NCBI RefSeq assembly: GCF_018889995.1
Contig: NZ_CP076547.1
Span: 868,001 to 932,000 of the forward strand
Direction of reading: 5' to 3'
Length of the DNA stretch: 64,000 nt
Source: Subtercola sp. PAMC28395
GTDB lineage: Bacteria > Actinomycetota > Actinomycetes > Actinomycetales > Microbacteriaceae
This document shows positions 1 to 7,640 of this stretch, one piece after another. Position numbers and translations under genes: made by a program. The notes under the pieces were generated by a model. That model saw only the letters and a program-made list of their open reading frames with translations, ran no database searches and was not told where the DNA came from. Each line of letters opens with the position of its first letter. Positions within the stretch are counted from its first letter, which is position 1.

Positions 1-312
1 GGTTGACAGGTCGACATCGACATATGCGAGCACGCCAGCCATCGACGAGCCCCACGCCAGCTTGAGCGCGTGACCGCGGCCCTTGCGCCCGGTGTGAATG
101 ACGCGTACACCATCGATCTCGTCGGCCAGCCGGTCGGCGATCTGGGGCGTGCCATCGGTACTGGCGTTGTCGGCGATGGTGATCTGCCAGGTCGTCGACA
201 TCTCGTCGGCGAGGTAGACAGCGAGGCGGCGGATGCTGGCGTCGAGAGCGAACTGCTCGTTGTAGACGGGCACCACGACGTCCAGGGCGAGGAGGGAGCC
301 ATGCGGGGTCAT
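1..312 (-). CDS. Glycosyltransferase family 2, N-terminal part (cut by window edge)
   Basis: The reverse strand reads an open frame from an ATG at 312 to the window edge, giving 104 residues without a stop. It begins MTPHGSLLALDVVVPVYNE and carries the GT-A hallmarks of family 2 glycosyltransferases: VVVPVYNE near residues 12-19, ADNASTDGT near 45-55 and a DVD acidic motif near 99-101 that would bind the nucleotide-sugar metal. The spacing resembles dolichol-phosphate-mannose-synthase-like enzymes that charge a lipid carrier, but the acceptor and any C-terminal membrane domain lie outside the window. It is transcribed away from the lactate genes. Confidence 0.8.
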   Translation of the reverse strand, partial: MTPHGSLLALDVVVPVYNEQFALDASIRRLAVYLADEMSTTWQITIADNASTDGTPQIADRLADEIDGVRVIHTGRKGRGHALKLAWGSSMAGVLAYVDVDLST

Positions 313-441
313 GGGAAGACTCTCTCGCCTCGGCCTCGCAGCGGTCTTGCGGTTTGCTATGACTCGCCTATGAACGTGCGGGCCCGGGGCGCGACGCCAT
401 TCTCGTCACGCTTCCCTGTTCGTCGATCATGCGATAACCTG

Positions 442-465
442 TGGTCAGACCACATGGTCCTACCA
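442..465. promoter_or_regulatory. Two tandem LldR/FadR-type operator half-site pairs
   Basis: TGGTCAGACCA at 442-452 and TGGTCCTACCA at 455-465 are two near-perfect palindromes, centre to centre 13 bp apart. Both fit TNGTNNNACNA, which I recall as the consensus for the corynebacterial lactate regulator LldR. They lie 40-64 bp upstream of the regulator start at 506, which suggests autoregulation of the lldR-lldD operon. A -10-like GATAAC at 433-438 sits immediately upstream, so bound repressor would cover the transcription start. Confidence 0.7.
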
Positions 466-505
466 CACCCATGACACCGAGCGAAGGGATGATCGGGGCC
501 CCGCA

Positions 506-1399
506 ATGTCGCAGACCACACGTTCGCTCACCGCACCCGTGCCCTCCTCCTCACGCGTGGACGGCTCCGCCGCCACCTCGCCCCGCGCCTGGGAGGCCGT
601 TCTCGCCCACCTCGAGGCACGGCTCGTCTCCGGCGACCTCGCACCCGGCGACCACCTGCCCTCCGAACGAACGCTCGCGTCTGAGCTCGGGGTGAGCCGA
701 TCATCCGTTCGCGAAGCATTGCGCGTGCTCGAAGTGCTCGGGCTCCTCCGCACCCAGACGGGGTCTGGGCCGGAATCCGGCGCGATCATCATCGCCCGGC
801 CCTCCGGCGGCATGTCGTCGCTCATGCGCCTGCAGGTCGCAGCCCAGGGCTTTCGGGTCGACGATGTCGTAAGCACCCGCCTCATTCTCGAGACGGCCAT
901 TGCCGGCCAATTGGCCGAGCGCGGCGCGACGCCCGGACTCGCTCCGCTCGACCTCTCGGCAGCGACCGAGATCCTCGACGCGATGGAGGCGACGGGCGAC
1001 CGTGAACCGACTCCGCCGGAGTTCCTGGCGCTCGACGCGCAGTTCCACTTCTCGCTCGCCGAAGCCGCCGGCAATGACGTGATCGCCTCGATGATGACGG
1101 GCCTCCGCAACTCGATCGAGGGGTACTCGATTGCCGGCGCGCGCAACCTGGCCTCGTGGTCGACCACGGCAACGAGGTTGAAGCGCGAGCATCGGTCGAT
1201 CATCCGGGCCATCGAGGCGGCCGATTCGCAAGCCGCTCGCTCGGCCGTCACTGAGCACATCACCGGGTACTACGCCGAAGCCGGGTTCGGGCAGACCGCG
1301 CTCCTTCTCCCTCACAACCCGGACAGCCCTCACAATCCAAGCAGCTCAGACAACCCAGACAACCCCACGCCGAAAGGATCGATCCCCGCCCATGGTTGA
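506..1399 (+). CDS. lldR: FadR-subfamily GntR transcriptional regulator, probable lactate regulator LldR
   Basis: 297 residues. An N-terminal winged helix (about 28-95) contains [20 protein letters not shown] and the GntR recognition-helix region [14 protein letters not shown]; an all-helical FCD-type effector domain follows (about 110-260). The C-terminal 25 residues are low complexity, rich in N, P, S and D. The last 8 bp overlap the start of the lactate dehydrogenase gene, so the two are translationally coupled. Together with the TNGTNNNACNA sites upstream this supports a lactate-responsive repressor. Family assignment is firm; the ligand is inferred from context. Confidence 0.85.
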   Translation: MSQTTRSLTAPVPSSSRVDGSAATSPRAWEAVLAHLEARLVSGDLAPGDHLPSERTLASELGVSRSSVREALRVLEVLGLLRTQTGSGPESGAIIIARPSGGMSSLMRLQVAAQGFRVDDVVSTRLILETAIAGQLAERGATPGLAPLDLSAATEILDAMEATGDREPTPPEFLALDAQFHFSLAEAAGNDVIASMMTGLRNSIEGYSIAGARNLASWSTTATRLKREHRSIIRAIEAADSQAARSAVTEHITGYYAEAGFGQTALLLPHNPDSPHNPSSSDNPDNPTPKGSIPAHG

Positions 1400-2693
1400 C
1401 CGCAGAATCCCCAAGGTACGCGACCTCGCACCGCTCATGCACTTCAAGACGCCCGACCTGAATGCGAAGCGCCGCCGCCTCGAGGGTGCGCTGACCATCG
1501 CCGACCTGCGAGCCATCGCCAAACGGCGAACGCCCAAGGCTGCCTTCGACTACACAGAGGGTGCCGCCGAGGGCGAGATCAGCCTCGCTCGTGCCCGCCA
1601 GGCCTTCGAAGACATCCAGTTCACCCCGTCGATCCTGCGTGATGTGTCGAAAGTCACAACGGGCTGGGACGTGCTCGGCGCACCCGTCGCGATGCCATTC
1701 GGCATTGCGCCGACCGGCTTCACCCGCATGATGCAGACCGAGGGCGAGATCGCCGGTGCCGGCGCAGCCGCCGCAGCTGGCATCCCCTTCTCGTTGTCGA
1801 CCATGGGCACCACGGCCATCGAAGACGTCAAGGCAGTGAACCCGAACGGCCGCAACTGGTTCCAGCTGTACATGTGGAAGGATCGCGAGCGCTCGATGGC
1901 GCTGGTCGACAGGGCAGCCAAGGCCGGTTTCGACACCCTTCTGGTGACCGTCGACGTACCCGTGGCCGGTGCCCGTCTCCGCGACAAGCGAAACGGATTC
2001 TCCATTCCCCCGCAGCTCACGCTCGGAACCGTCATCAATGCGCTCCCACGCCCCGAATGGTGGATCAACTTTCTCACCACCGAGCCACTCGCGTTCGCCT
2101 CGCTCGACCGCTGGTCGGGAACCGTCGGCGAGTTGCTCGACTCCATGTTCGACCCGACGGTCACCTTCGACGACCTCGCCTGGATCAAGGCGCAGTGGCC
2201 GGGCAAGATCGTCGTCAAGGGCGTTCAGAACGTGTCGGATGCCCGGCGACTCGCCGATCTGGGCGTCGACGGTATCGTGCTCTCCAACCATGGCGGCCGC
2301 CAGCTCGACCGTGCGCCCATCCCGTTCCACCTGCTGCCCGAGGTCGTCCGCGAAGTCGGATCAGAATACGAAGTGCACCTCGACACGGGCATCATGTCGG
2401 GCGCCGACATCGTCGCAGCCGTAGCGCTCGGCGCCCGCTTCACGTTGGTGGGCCGCGCCTACCTCTACGGGCTCATGGCTGGGGGGCGCGAGGGCGTCGA
2501 CCGCATGATCGCGATCCTCTCGGGTGAGATCATCCGCACTATGCGCCTGCTCGGCGTGAACTCGCTCGAAGAGCTGACGCCGTCGCATGTGACCCAGCTC
2601 GAGCGCCTCATCCCGCGCGCTGGAGCTATGAGCGAGCATCCAGTGGATGCTCGCCGCGACGCCAGCGCCGACGAAGCTGTGCTTCGGCGGTAA
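1392..2693 (+). CDS. lldD: FMN-dependent L-lactate dehydrogenase (alpha-hydroxy-acid dehydrogenase family)
   Basis: 433 residues, slightly long for the LldD/glycolate oxidase family. It oxidises L-lactate to pyruvate at the membrane face, passing electrons to the quinone pool. Visible family signatures are PFGIAPTGF (flavin site), the lysine in IVVKGVQ, the catalytic histidine in SNHGGRQLD, and the phosphate-binding [11 protein letters not shown] and [12 protein letters not shown] segments of the TIM barrel. The ATG at 1392 overlaps the stop of the upstream regulator (ATGGTTGA). The final 20 residues are a polar tail. Other 2-hydroxy acids such as mandelate are possible substrates, but the LldR context favours lactate. 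Confidence 0.9.
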   Translation: MVDRRIPKVRDLAPLMHFKTPDLNAKRRRLEGALTIADLRAIAKRRTPKAAFDYTEGAAEGEISLARARQAFEDIQFTPSILRDVSKVTTGWDVLGAPVAMPFGIAPTGFTRMMQTEGEIAGAGAAAAAGIPFSLSTMGTTAIEDVKAVNPNGRNWFQLYMWKDRERSMALVDRAAKAGFDTLLVTVDVPVAGARLRDKRNGFSIPPQLTLGTVINALPRPEWWINFLTTEPLAFASLDRWSGTVGELLDSMFDPTVTFDDLAWIKAQWPGKIVVKGVQNVSDARRLADLGVDGIVLSNHGGRQLDRAPIPFHLLPEVVREVGSEYEVHLDTGIMSGADIVAAVALGARFTLVGRAYLYGLMAGGREGVDRMIAILSGEIIRTMRLLGVNSLEELTPSHVTQLERLIPRAGAMSEHPVDARRDASADEAVLRR

Positions 2694-2720
2694 CACGCCC
2701 GCCCCCGGCCCCACCCCTCC

Positions 2721-2772
2721 GGTGCGCGCAAACGCCCCGAAACGACGCCGCTTGGTGATGCTTCGCTGCACC
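2721..2772. repeat. Dispersed inverted repeat family A, copy 1 (degenerate)
   Basis: A 52-bp element begins GGTGCGCGCAAACGCCCC and ends GATGCTTCGCTGCACC. Outer arms GGTGC/GCACC are intact and inner arms degenerate. It is clearly related to the copy at 2804 (13 of 19 bases match over the right arm) and to the copy at 16601. Confidence 0.6.
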
Positions 2773-2803
2773 GCGCAAGCTATGACCGCCGCCAGCGCCT
2801 GCA

Positions 2804-2855
2804 GGTGCGCGCAAACGTCCCCAAACGACCCGGTTTGGGGACGTTTCAGCGCACC
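2804..2855. repeat. Dispersed inverted repeat family A, copy 2 (near-perfect hairpin, possible terminator)
   Basis: Outer arms GGTGCGC (2804-2810) and GCGCACC (2849-2855) enclose a perfect 14-bp inner stem, AAACGTCCCCAAAC (2813-2826) pairing with 2833-2846, and a 6-nt loop. The element provides the stop codon and last residues of the peptide transporter at 2846, so it may act as a terminator between the convergent lldD and transporter genes. No long U tract follows. Confidence 0.75.
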
Positions 2856-4330
2856 CCGGCCATGAGGCGCCGCACGAGCGGCGTCGCCAACACGAGCAGC
2901 AGGCCGATCACCACAGCGATCGCACCCAGCACGCCGAAGTACGGCACCTGGTTCGTCGGGTCGTAGAACTCGGCGAGCTTGCCCGAGATCGCCGTGCCGA
3001 GCGCAACCGAGAGGAAGAACAGTGCCACCATCTGCGTCCGGTAGATCTCGGGCGCCAGTTTCGTGGAGATCGACAGCCCGACCGGCGAAATGAAGAGTTC
3101 GGCCACCGTGAAGACGAACAGGATGCCCACGAGCGCAATCAGCGGGGTGCTGTTGTCGGCCCCGTTCGCGAACGGCAGGAACAGGAAGAACGCCAGCCCC
3201 ATCACGATCGTGCCCGCGGCGAACTTCAGCGGCGTGGCCGGTTGGCGCGTGCCGAGTCTGGTCCAGATGGCCGCGAATACCCCCGAGAGGATGATCACGA
3301 AGATCGGGTTGATCGACTGCACCCACGACACAGGCATCTGCCAGCCGAAGAGGTCCCGGTTCAGCTGGCTGTCGGAGTAGAGCGTCACCACCGTGAACTG
3401 CTGCTGGTACAGCGACCAGAACGCCACGCTCGCGATGAAGAGCGGAATGAACGCGAGCACCCGGCTCCGCTCCACACTCGAGATGCGCTTACTGCTCAGG
3501 ATGATCGCGAAATACGCAATCGCAGCGATCACGGTCAGCACAATCACCACGGTCACGAGGTTGCTCACATTGAGCAAGCCGGTCGCGACGGCCACGGCGA
3601 TGATGATGACGGCGAGGGCACCGACCACGATCATCCGGGGCCGCCTGTCGGCCGGGAGCGGGTTCGGAACGATCCGCGACGACGCGGGCAGGCGCTTGCG
3701 GCCGAAACTGTACTGGGTGAGGCCGATGGCCATGCCGATCGCAGCCAGGCCGAAGCCGTAGTGAAAGCCGAGGGTCGTCTGCGCGAGCCCCGTCAGCAGC
3801 GGGCCGATGAAGGCGCCGAGGTTGATACCGAGGTAGAAGATCGAGAATCCGGCGTCGCGACGCGGATCGTTCTCTGAATAGAGCGTGCCGACGATCGAGG
3901 TCGCGTTCGCCTTGAGTCCGCCGCTGCCGATGGCGATCGCGACGAGCCCGACAGCGACGCCGAGCCCGCCGGGCAGCAGGGCAAGGGCAATGTGGCCGAG
4001 CATGATGAGCACCGCGCTGAAGAACAGCACGCGCTCTGAGCCGAGCAGGCGGTCGGCGATCCACGCCCCAAGAATCGTGGAGAGGTAGACGGCACCGCCG
4101 TACGCGCCGACGATGCCCGCGGCGGTGTCTTTGGGCAGGCCGAGCCCGCCCTCCGCGGCGGGGTAGAACAAGTACAGCAGCAGGATGCCCTGCATGCCGT
4201 AGAACGAGAAGCGCTCCCACATCTCCACGCCGAAGATGTTCGCCAGTTGACGCGGTTGCCCGAAGAACGTCTTGCCCCCAGGCTCCGGATGCTCGGCAGG
4301 GGCCTGCGCGGTCGTGTCTACATTGCTCAC
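2846..4330 (-). CDS. dtpT: POT/PTR family proton-dependent oligopeptide transporter
   Basis: 494 residues, about 14 hydrophobic segments. It imports di- and tripeptides with protons across the cytoplasmic membrane. The POT signature ExxERFxxY is seen as EMWERFSFYGM (residues 36-46), with the second family motif around GAYGGAVYLSTILGAWIADR and NLGAFIGPLLTG. The gene starts 33 bp after the ornithine aminotransferase stop on the same strand and probably closes the same operon, feeding it with amino acids from peptides. The stop codon lies inside a dispersed hairpin repeat. Confidence 0.9.
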   Translation of the reverse strand: MSNVDTTAQAPAEHPEPGGKTFFGQPRQLANIFGVEMWERFSFYGMQGILLLYLFYPAAEGGLGLPKDTAAGIVGAYGGAVYLSTILGAWIADRLLGSERVLFFSAVLIMLGHIALALLPGGLGVAVGLVAIAIGSGGLKANATSIVGTLYSENDPRRDAGFSIFYLGINLGAFIGPLLTGLAQTTLGFHYGFGLAAIGMAIGLTQYSFGRKRLPASSRIVPNPLPADRRPRMIVVGALAVIIIAVAVATGLLNVSNLVTVVIVLTVIAAIAYFAIILSSKRISSVERSRVLAFIPLFIASVAFWSLYQQQFTVVTLYSDSQLNRDLFGWQMPVSWVQSINPIFVIILSGVFAAIWTRLGTRQPATPLKFAAGTIVMGLAFFLFLPFANGADNSTPLIALVGILFVFTVAELFISPVGLSISTKLAPEIYRTQMVALFFLSVALGTAISGKLAEFYDPTNQVPYFGVLGAIAVVIGLLLVLATPLVRRLMAGVR

Positions 4331-4363
4331 ACCACGTATCTTCGCAGAGCGCGTGCGCTGGAG

Positions 4364-5626
4364 CTACATGCGAGCGCGGAGGGCGGCCAGAACCTCGGCG
4401 AGCTGGTCCACGGCCCAGTCGAGGTCTTCGGGGGTGATGACGAGAGGCGGAGCGAGACGGATGGTCGAACCGTGGGTGTCCTTCGCCAGCACTCCGCGCT
4501 CCATGAGGAGCTCGCACACCTCGCGGCCCGTTGCGAGCGCGGGGTCGATGTCGATACCGGCCCAGAGCCCCGCGGTGCGCACCGCGACAACGCCGTGCCC
4601 GATGAGCTCGTTCAACCGGCTGGCCAGACGCTCGCCGAGATCGGCAGCGCGCTCCTGGAACTCGCCGGTCGCGAGCATGCCGACTACAGCCGAACCGACA
4701 GCCGCCGCGAGCGGGTTGCCGCCGAAGGTCGAGCCGTGCTCGCCCGGGTGCAGCACTCCGAGCACCTCGGAGTTGCCGACAACCGCGGAGACCGGAACGA
4801 TGCCTCCACCGAGCGCTTTGCCCAACAGATAGAGATCGGGAACGACGCCCACGAGATCGCAGGCGAAGGTGGCGCCAGTACGGCCGAGGCCCGACTGGAT
4901 CTCGTCGGCGATCATGAGCACGTTGTGCGCTGTGCAGAGCTCGCGCACCGCCGGAAGATAGTCGGCGGGCGGCACGATGATGCCCGCCTCGCCCTGGATC
5001 GGCTCGACGAGCACGGCGACCGTGTTCTCGTCGATGGCTGCCGCGAGCGCCGAGGCGTCACCGTACGGAACCGTGCGGAACCCAGGCGTGAACGGGCCGA
5101 ACCCGTCGCGTGCGGTGGGGTCGTCGGAGAAACTCACGATCGAGATCGTGCGCCCGTGGAAGTTGCCGCCCATCACGATGATGTTCGCCAGCCCCTCCGG
5201 CACGCCTTTCACTCGATAGCCCCAGGCGCGGGCGACCTTCAGTCCGGATTCGACGGCTTCAGCCCCCGTGTTCATGGGGAGCACCATGTCTTTGCCGGCC
5301 AGAGCCGCAAGCGACTCCACGAACGGGCCGAGCTGGTCGTTGTGGAACGCGCGTGAGGTGAGAGTGATGCGCCCCAGCTGGGTGCGGGCGGCATCGAGCA
5401 GCACGGGGTGCGAGTGCCCGAAGTTCACGGCAGAGTAGGCGGCGAGGCAGTCGAGGTACCGACGGCCGTCGATCGCGGTGACCCACGCGCCGTCGCCCGA
5501 TTCGACGACGATCGGCAGCGGGTGGTAGTTGTGCGCGGCATGCGCCTCTTCGCGGGCGATAGCCTCGGAGGTCACAATGCTGGGCACGGCAGTCTCGGTC
5601 GTGGAGGGGCCGGTTGGGGAGATCAT
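4364..5626 (-). CDS. rocD: Ornithine--oxo-acid aminotransferase
   Basis: Class III PLP-dependent aminotransferase, about 420 residues. It transfers the delta-amino group of ornithine to 2-oxoglutarate, giving glutamate-5-semialdehyde, which cyclises to pyrroline-5-carboxylate. Signatures: MNTGAEAVESGLKVAR, GNFHGRTISIVSFSDD, IADEIQSGLGRTG and the PLP lysine in LYLLGKALGGGIVPVSA. I chose the ATG at 5626 because it overlaps the upstream stop codon as ATGA; an in-frame ATG at 5650 would add 8 residues. The product can be finished to glutamate by the PutA encoded at 7641-11270. Confidence 0.92.
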   Translation of the reverse strand: MISPTGPSTTETAVPSIVTSEAIAREEAHAAHNYHPLPIVVESGDGAWVTAIDGRRYLDCLAAYSAVNFGHSHPVLLDAARTQLGRITLTSRAFHNDQLGPFVESLAALAGKDMVLPMNTGAEAVESGLKVARAWGYRVKGVPEGLANIIVMGGNFHGRTISIVSFSDDPTARDGFGPFTPGFRTVPYGDASALAAAIDENTVAVLVEPIQGEAGIIVPPADYLPAVRELCTAHNVLMIADEIQSGLGRTGATFACDLVGVVPDLYLLGKALGGGIVPVSAVVGNSEVLGVLHPGEHGSTFGGNPLAAAVGSAVVGMLATGEFQERAADLGERLASRLNELIGHGVVAVRTAGLWAGIDIDPALATGREVCELLMERGVLAKDTHGSTIRLAPPLVITPEDLDWAVDQLAEVLAALRARM

Positions 5627-6552
5627 CGGCGCAGCTCCAGCGTGCAGCACTTCACTCCGCCGCCGCCGAGCAGAAGCTCCGACAGGTCGACGCCGATCGG
5701 GTTGTAGCCACGTTCTCGCAACTGCGCTTCGAAACCGACCGCCCGGGAGGCGATGACGACGTTGTAGCCGTCGGAGATCGAGTTGAGCCCGAGCACTGCC
5801 GCGTCGGCCTCGCTCACGAGAATGGCATCGGGGTAGCGGCGCTCGAGTTCGGCCCGGCTGGCCGCGTCGAAGGCACTCGGCAGGTAGGCGATGGTCGCAG
5901 CATCCGGAGCCTCGCCCGCAGACTCGTTCAGCACGGCGATGGCGGTGTCGAGGTGGTAGAAGTTCGGGTTGACGAGATTCAGGGTAACGACCTCACGGCC
6001 GTAGATGCGGGCGACCTCTTCGTGCGAATTGGATGCACTGCGAAAGCCGGTTCCGGCCAGAATCGTGTCTCCGACGAGCATGAAGTCGCCTTCACCCTCG
6101 TTCACGTTCTCGGGCTCGGCTACCCGGAAGCCGTTGTCGGCGAACCAGGTCATGTAGGCGGGGCCCTCTGCCTGGCGCTCGGTGTGGGTGAAGCTGGCTC
6201 CGTACGCGATGTTGTCTATGACAAATCCGCCGTTGGCCGAATAGACCATGTCAGGCAAGCCGTCGATCTGGTCGATCAGCTCGACGGTGTGGCCGAGGGC
6301 GATGTAGGTGTCGTAGAGCGACTGCCACTGCGCGAGCGCCTTGGCCGTGTCGGTGGGGATGGCCGGGTCCATCCAGGGGTTGATCTTGTACGTGACCGTG
6401 AAGTAGTCAGGGCGGCACATGAGGTAGGTATGGGGCGTTGCCTGGCGAACGAACGGCGAGACGGTGTCGGCGTTCACGTTCGGAATGGCGGCGCTGTCGG
6501 CAACGGTGGTTCCTGCTGCAGCAGCAAGATCGGGCGTGGTGTGAGTGGGCAT
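5623..6552 (-). CDS. Guanidine-modifying hydrolase: dimethylargininase (DDAH) family or arginine dihydrolase
   Basis: 309 residues from the ATG at 6552, which has AAGG six bases upstream; an ATG at 6558 would sit directly on that site. The pentein fold of the amidinotransferase/DDAH superfamily is shown by GLPDMVYSANGGFVI, the acidic motif NEGEGDFMLVGD, the histidine in PNFYHLDTAIAVL and the C-terminal cysteine in GGGVKCCTLEL, which form the Glu-His-Cys catalytic set. An INPWMDP segment near the N-terminus resembles the motif of cyanobacterial arginine dihydrolase. It overlaps rocD by 4 bp. Standard annotation would be dimethylarginine dimethylaminohydrolase giving citrulline; context also allows direct ornithine production. 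Confidence 0.82.
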   Translation of the reverse strand: MPTHTTPDLAAAAGTTVADSAAIPNVNADTVSPFVRQATPHTYLMCRPDYFTVTYKINPWMDPAIPTDTAKALAQWQSLYDTYIALGHTVELIDQIDGLPDMVYSANGGFVIDNIAYGASFTHTERQAEGPAYMTWFADNGFRVAEPENVNEGEGDFMLVGDTILAGTGFRSASNSHEEVARIYGREVVTLNLVNPNFYHLDTAIAVLNESAGEAPDAATIAYLPSAFDAASRAELERRYPDAILVSEADAAVLGLNSISDGYNVVIASRAVGFEAQLRERGYNPIGVDLSELLLGGGGVKCCTLELRR

Positions 6553-6674
6553 GGGCATCCTTCATTGAGACGGATGGCGGACACTGTCCTGTAGATGGCT
6601 CCGAAGAGCACGCCAGCTCCTAGTCTGGCACGCGCATATTGTCAATAGTCGACCATTGTGCGCATGAAAACTGC

Positions 6675-6693
6675 GCGAAATGCCACTTTTCGC
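6675..6693. promoter_or_regulatory. Inverted repeat in the Lrp/hydrolase divergent promoter region
   Basis: GCGAAA (6675-6680) and TTTCGC (6688-6693) form a perfect 6-bp inverted repeat with a 7-bp centre. It lies between the divergent regulator and hydrolase-rocD operons, 25 bp before the likely GTG start of the regulator. Lrp/AsnC proteins bind about 15-bp partly palindromic sites next to their own genes, so this is a reasonable operator candidate. Confidence 0.5.
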
Positions 6694-6717
6694 AAGAATC
6701 CGGCATATGCTCGACCA

Positions 6718-7146
6718 GTGGACAATTTGGACTTTCGTATCATCGACCTGCTCAAACTCAACGCACGCACCGGTTACGGCGACATCGGCCAGGTGATCGG
6801 CCTCTCGGCATCGGCCGTCAAACGCCGCATCGACCGCCTCATCGCCGACGGCATCATCCGCGGCTTCACGGTTCTGCTCGACAACTCCCTCGACGGCAAG
6901 GTCACCGAGGCCTACGTCGAACTCTTCTGCCGCGGCACCGTCGCCCCCGCTGAACTCAAGCGGATTCTCTCCGGCGTACCGGAGGTCGTCGACGCGGGCA
7001 CGGTCACCGGCAGCGCCGACGCCATCGTGCACATGCGTTCGCGAGACATCCCGAGCCTCGAACTCGCACTCGAAAGGGTGCGAATCGCGCCCAACGTCGA
7101 TCACACACGCAGCGCCATCGTGCTGTCGAACCTCATCAAGCGGTAG
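6718..7146 (+). CDS. Lrp/AsnC family transcriptional regulator
   Basis: About 142 residues from GTG 6718 (VDNLDFRIIDLL, the usual AsnC beginning); an in-frame ATG at 6664 or GTG at 6658 would add about 20 non-conserved residues. The HTH is YGDIGQVIGLSASAVKRRI followed by DRLIADGIIRGFTV, then a RAM-type alpha/beta ligand domain ending IVLSNLIKR. It is encoded divergently from the hydrolase-rocD-transporter operon. By family rule and position it most likely senses arginine, ornithine or a related amino acid and controls that operon; the ligand is not visible. Confidence 0.88.
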   Translation: MDNLDFRIIDLLKLNARTGYGDIGQVIGLSASAVKRRIDRLIADGIIRGFTVLLDNSLDGKVTEAYVELFCRGTVAPAELKRILSGVPEVVDAGTVTGSADAIVHMRSRDIPSLELALERVRIAPNVDHTRSAIVLSNLIKR

Positions 7147-7200
7147 TGGGCTGCGGGAGAGTGCCGGAGCGTGAGTGCTGCGACGCAGAGGGTGAACAGG

Positions 7201-7602
7201 GTGGGTGATGCGACAGGGGTTCGCCGGGCATCCATCGCCGGCGTGACGTTCGAGGTGGATGCCCGGCTCACCGACCCCGTCTCTGAGCAGTTGCGCGTGC
7301 AGATCATCGCCGCTGTCCAGCACGGAGACCTCGTCGCCGGCACCCGCCTGCCAGCGGTGCGACGTCTCGCCGAGGAGCTGTCGCTGGCCGCGAACACCGT
7401 GGCGAAGGTGTACCGCGAGCTCGAACGCGACGAATTCGTCGTCACCCAGGGCCGCAACGGGACTTCTGTCGCCCCGCAGGGCACCGGCCCCACCCGCCAG
7501 GCCCAGCTCGCGGCGGCGGTCTACGCCGCCCGCGCCCGCGAGCTCGGCCTCAGCGAGGCCGAGGCTCTGGCCATCGTCACCGCCACACTTTCGGCGCCGT
7601 AG
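7201..7602 (+). CDS. GntR family regulator, YtrA subfamily
   Basis: About 133 residues. A GntR winged helix is seen in TDPVSEQLRVQIIAAVQHG, GTRLPAVRRLAEELSLAANT and VAKVYRELERDEFVVTQ, followed by only a short helical tail (about residues 95-133), as in the YtrA subfamily, which often controls ABC transporters. I chose GTG 7201 because GAGGG lies 8 bases upstream; GTG 7171 is an alternative giving 143 residues. No transporter operon is adjacent; its neighbours are the Lrp gene upstream and putA, convergent, 38 bp downstream. Confidence 0.85.
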   Translation: MGDATGVRRASIAGVTFEVDARLTDPVSEQLRVQIIAAVQHGDLVAGTRLPAVRRLAEELSLAANTVAKVYRELERDEFVVTQGRNGTSVAPQGTGPTRQAQLAAAVYAARARELGLSEAEALAIVTATLSAP

Positions 7603-7640
7603 CTGCTCAGCATCGCGGGCTTCGACACACTCCCGCCGGG

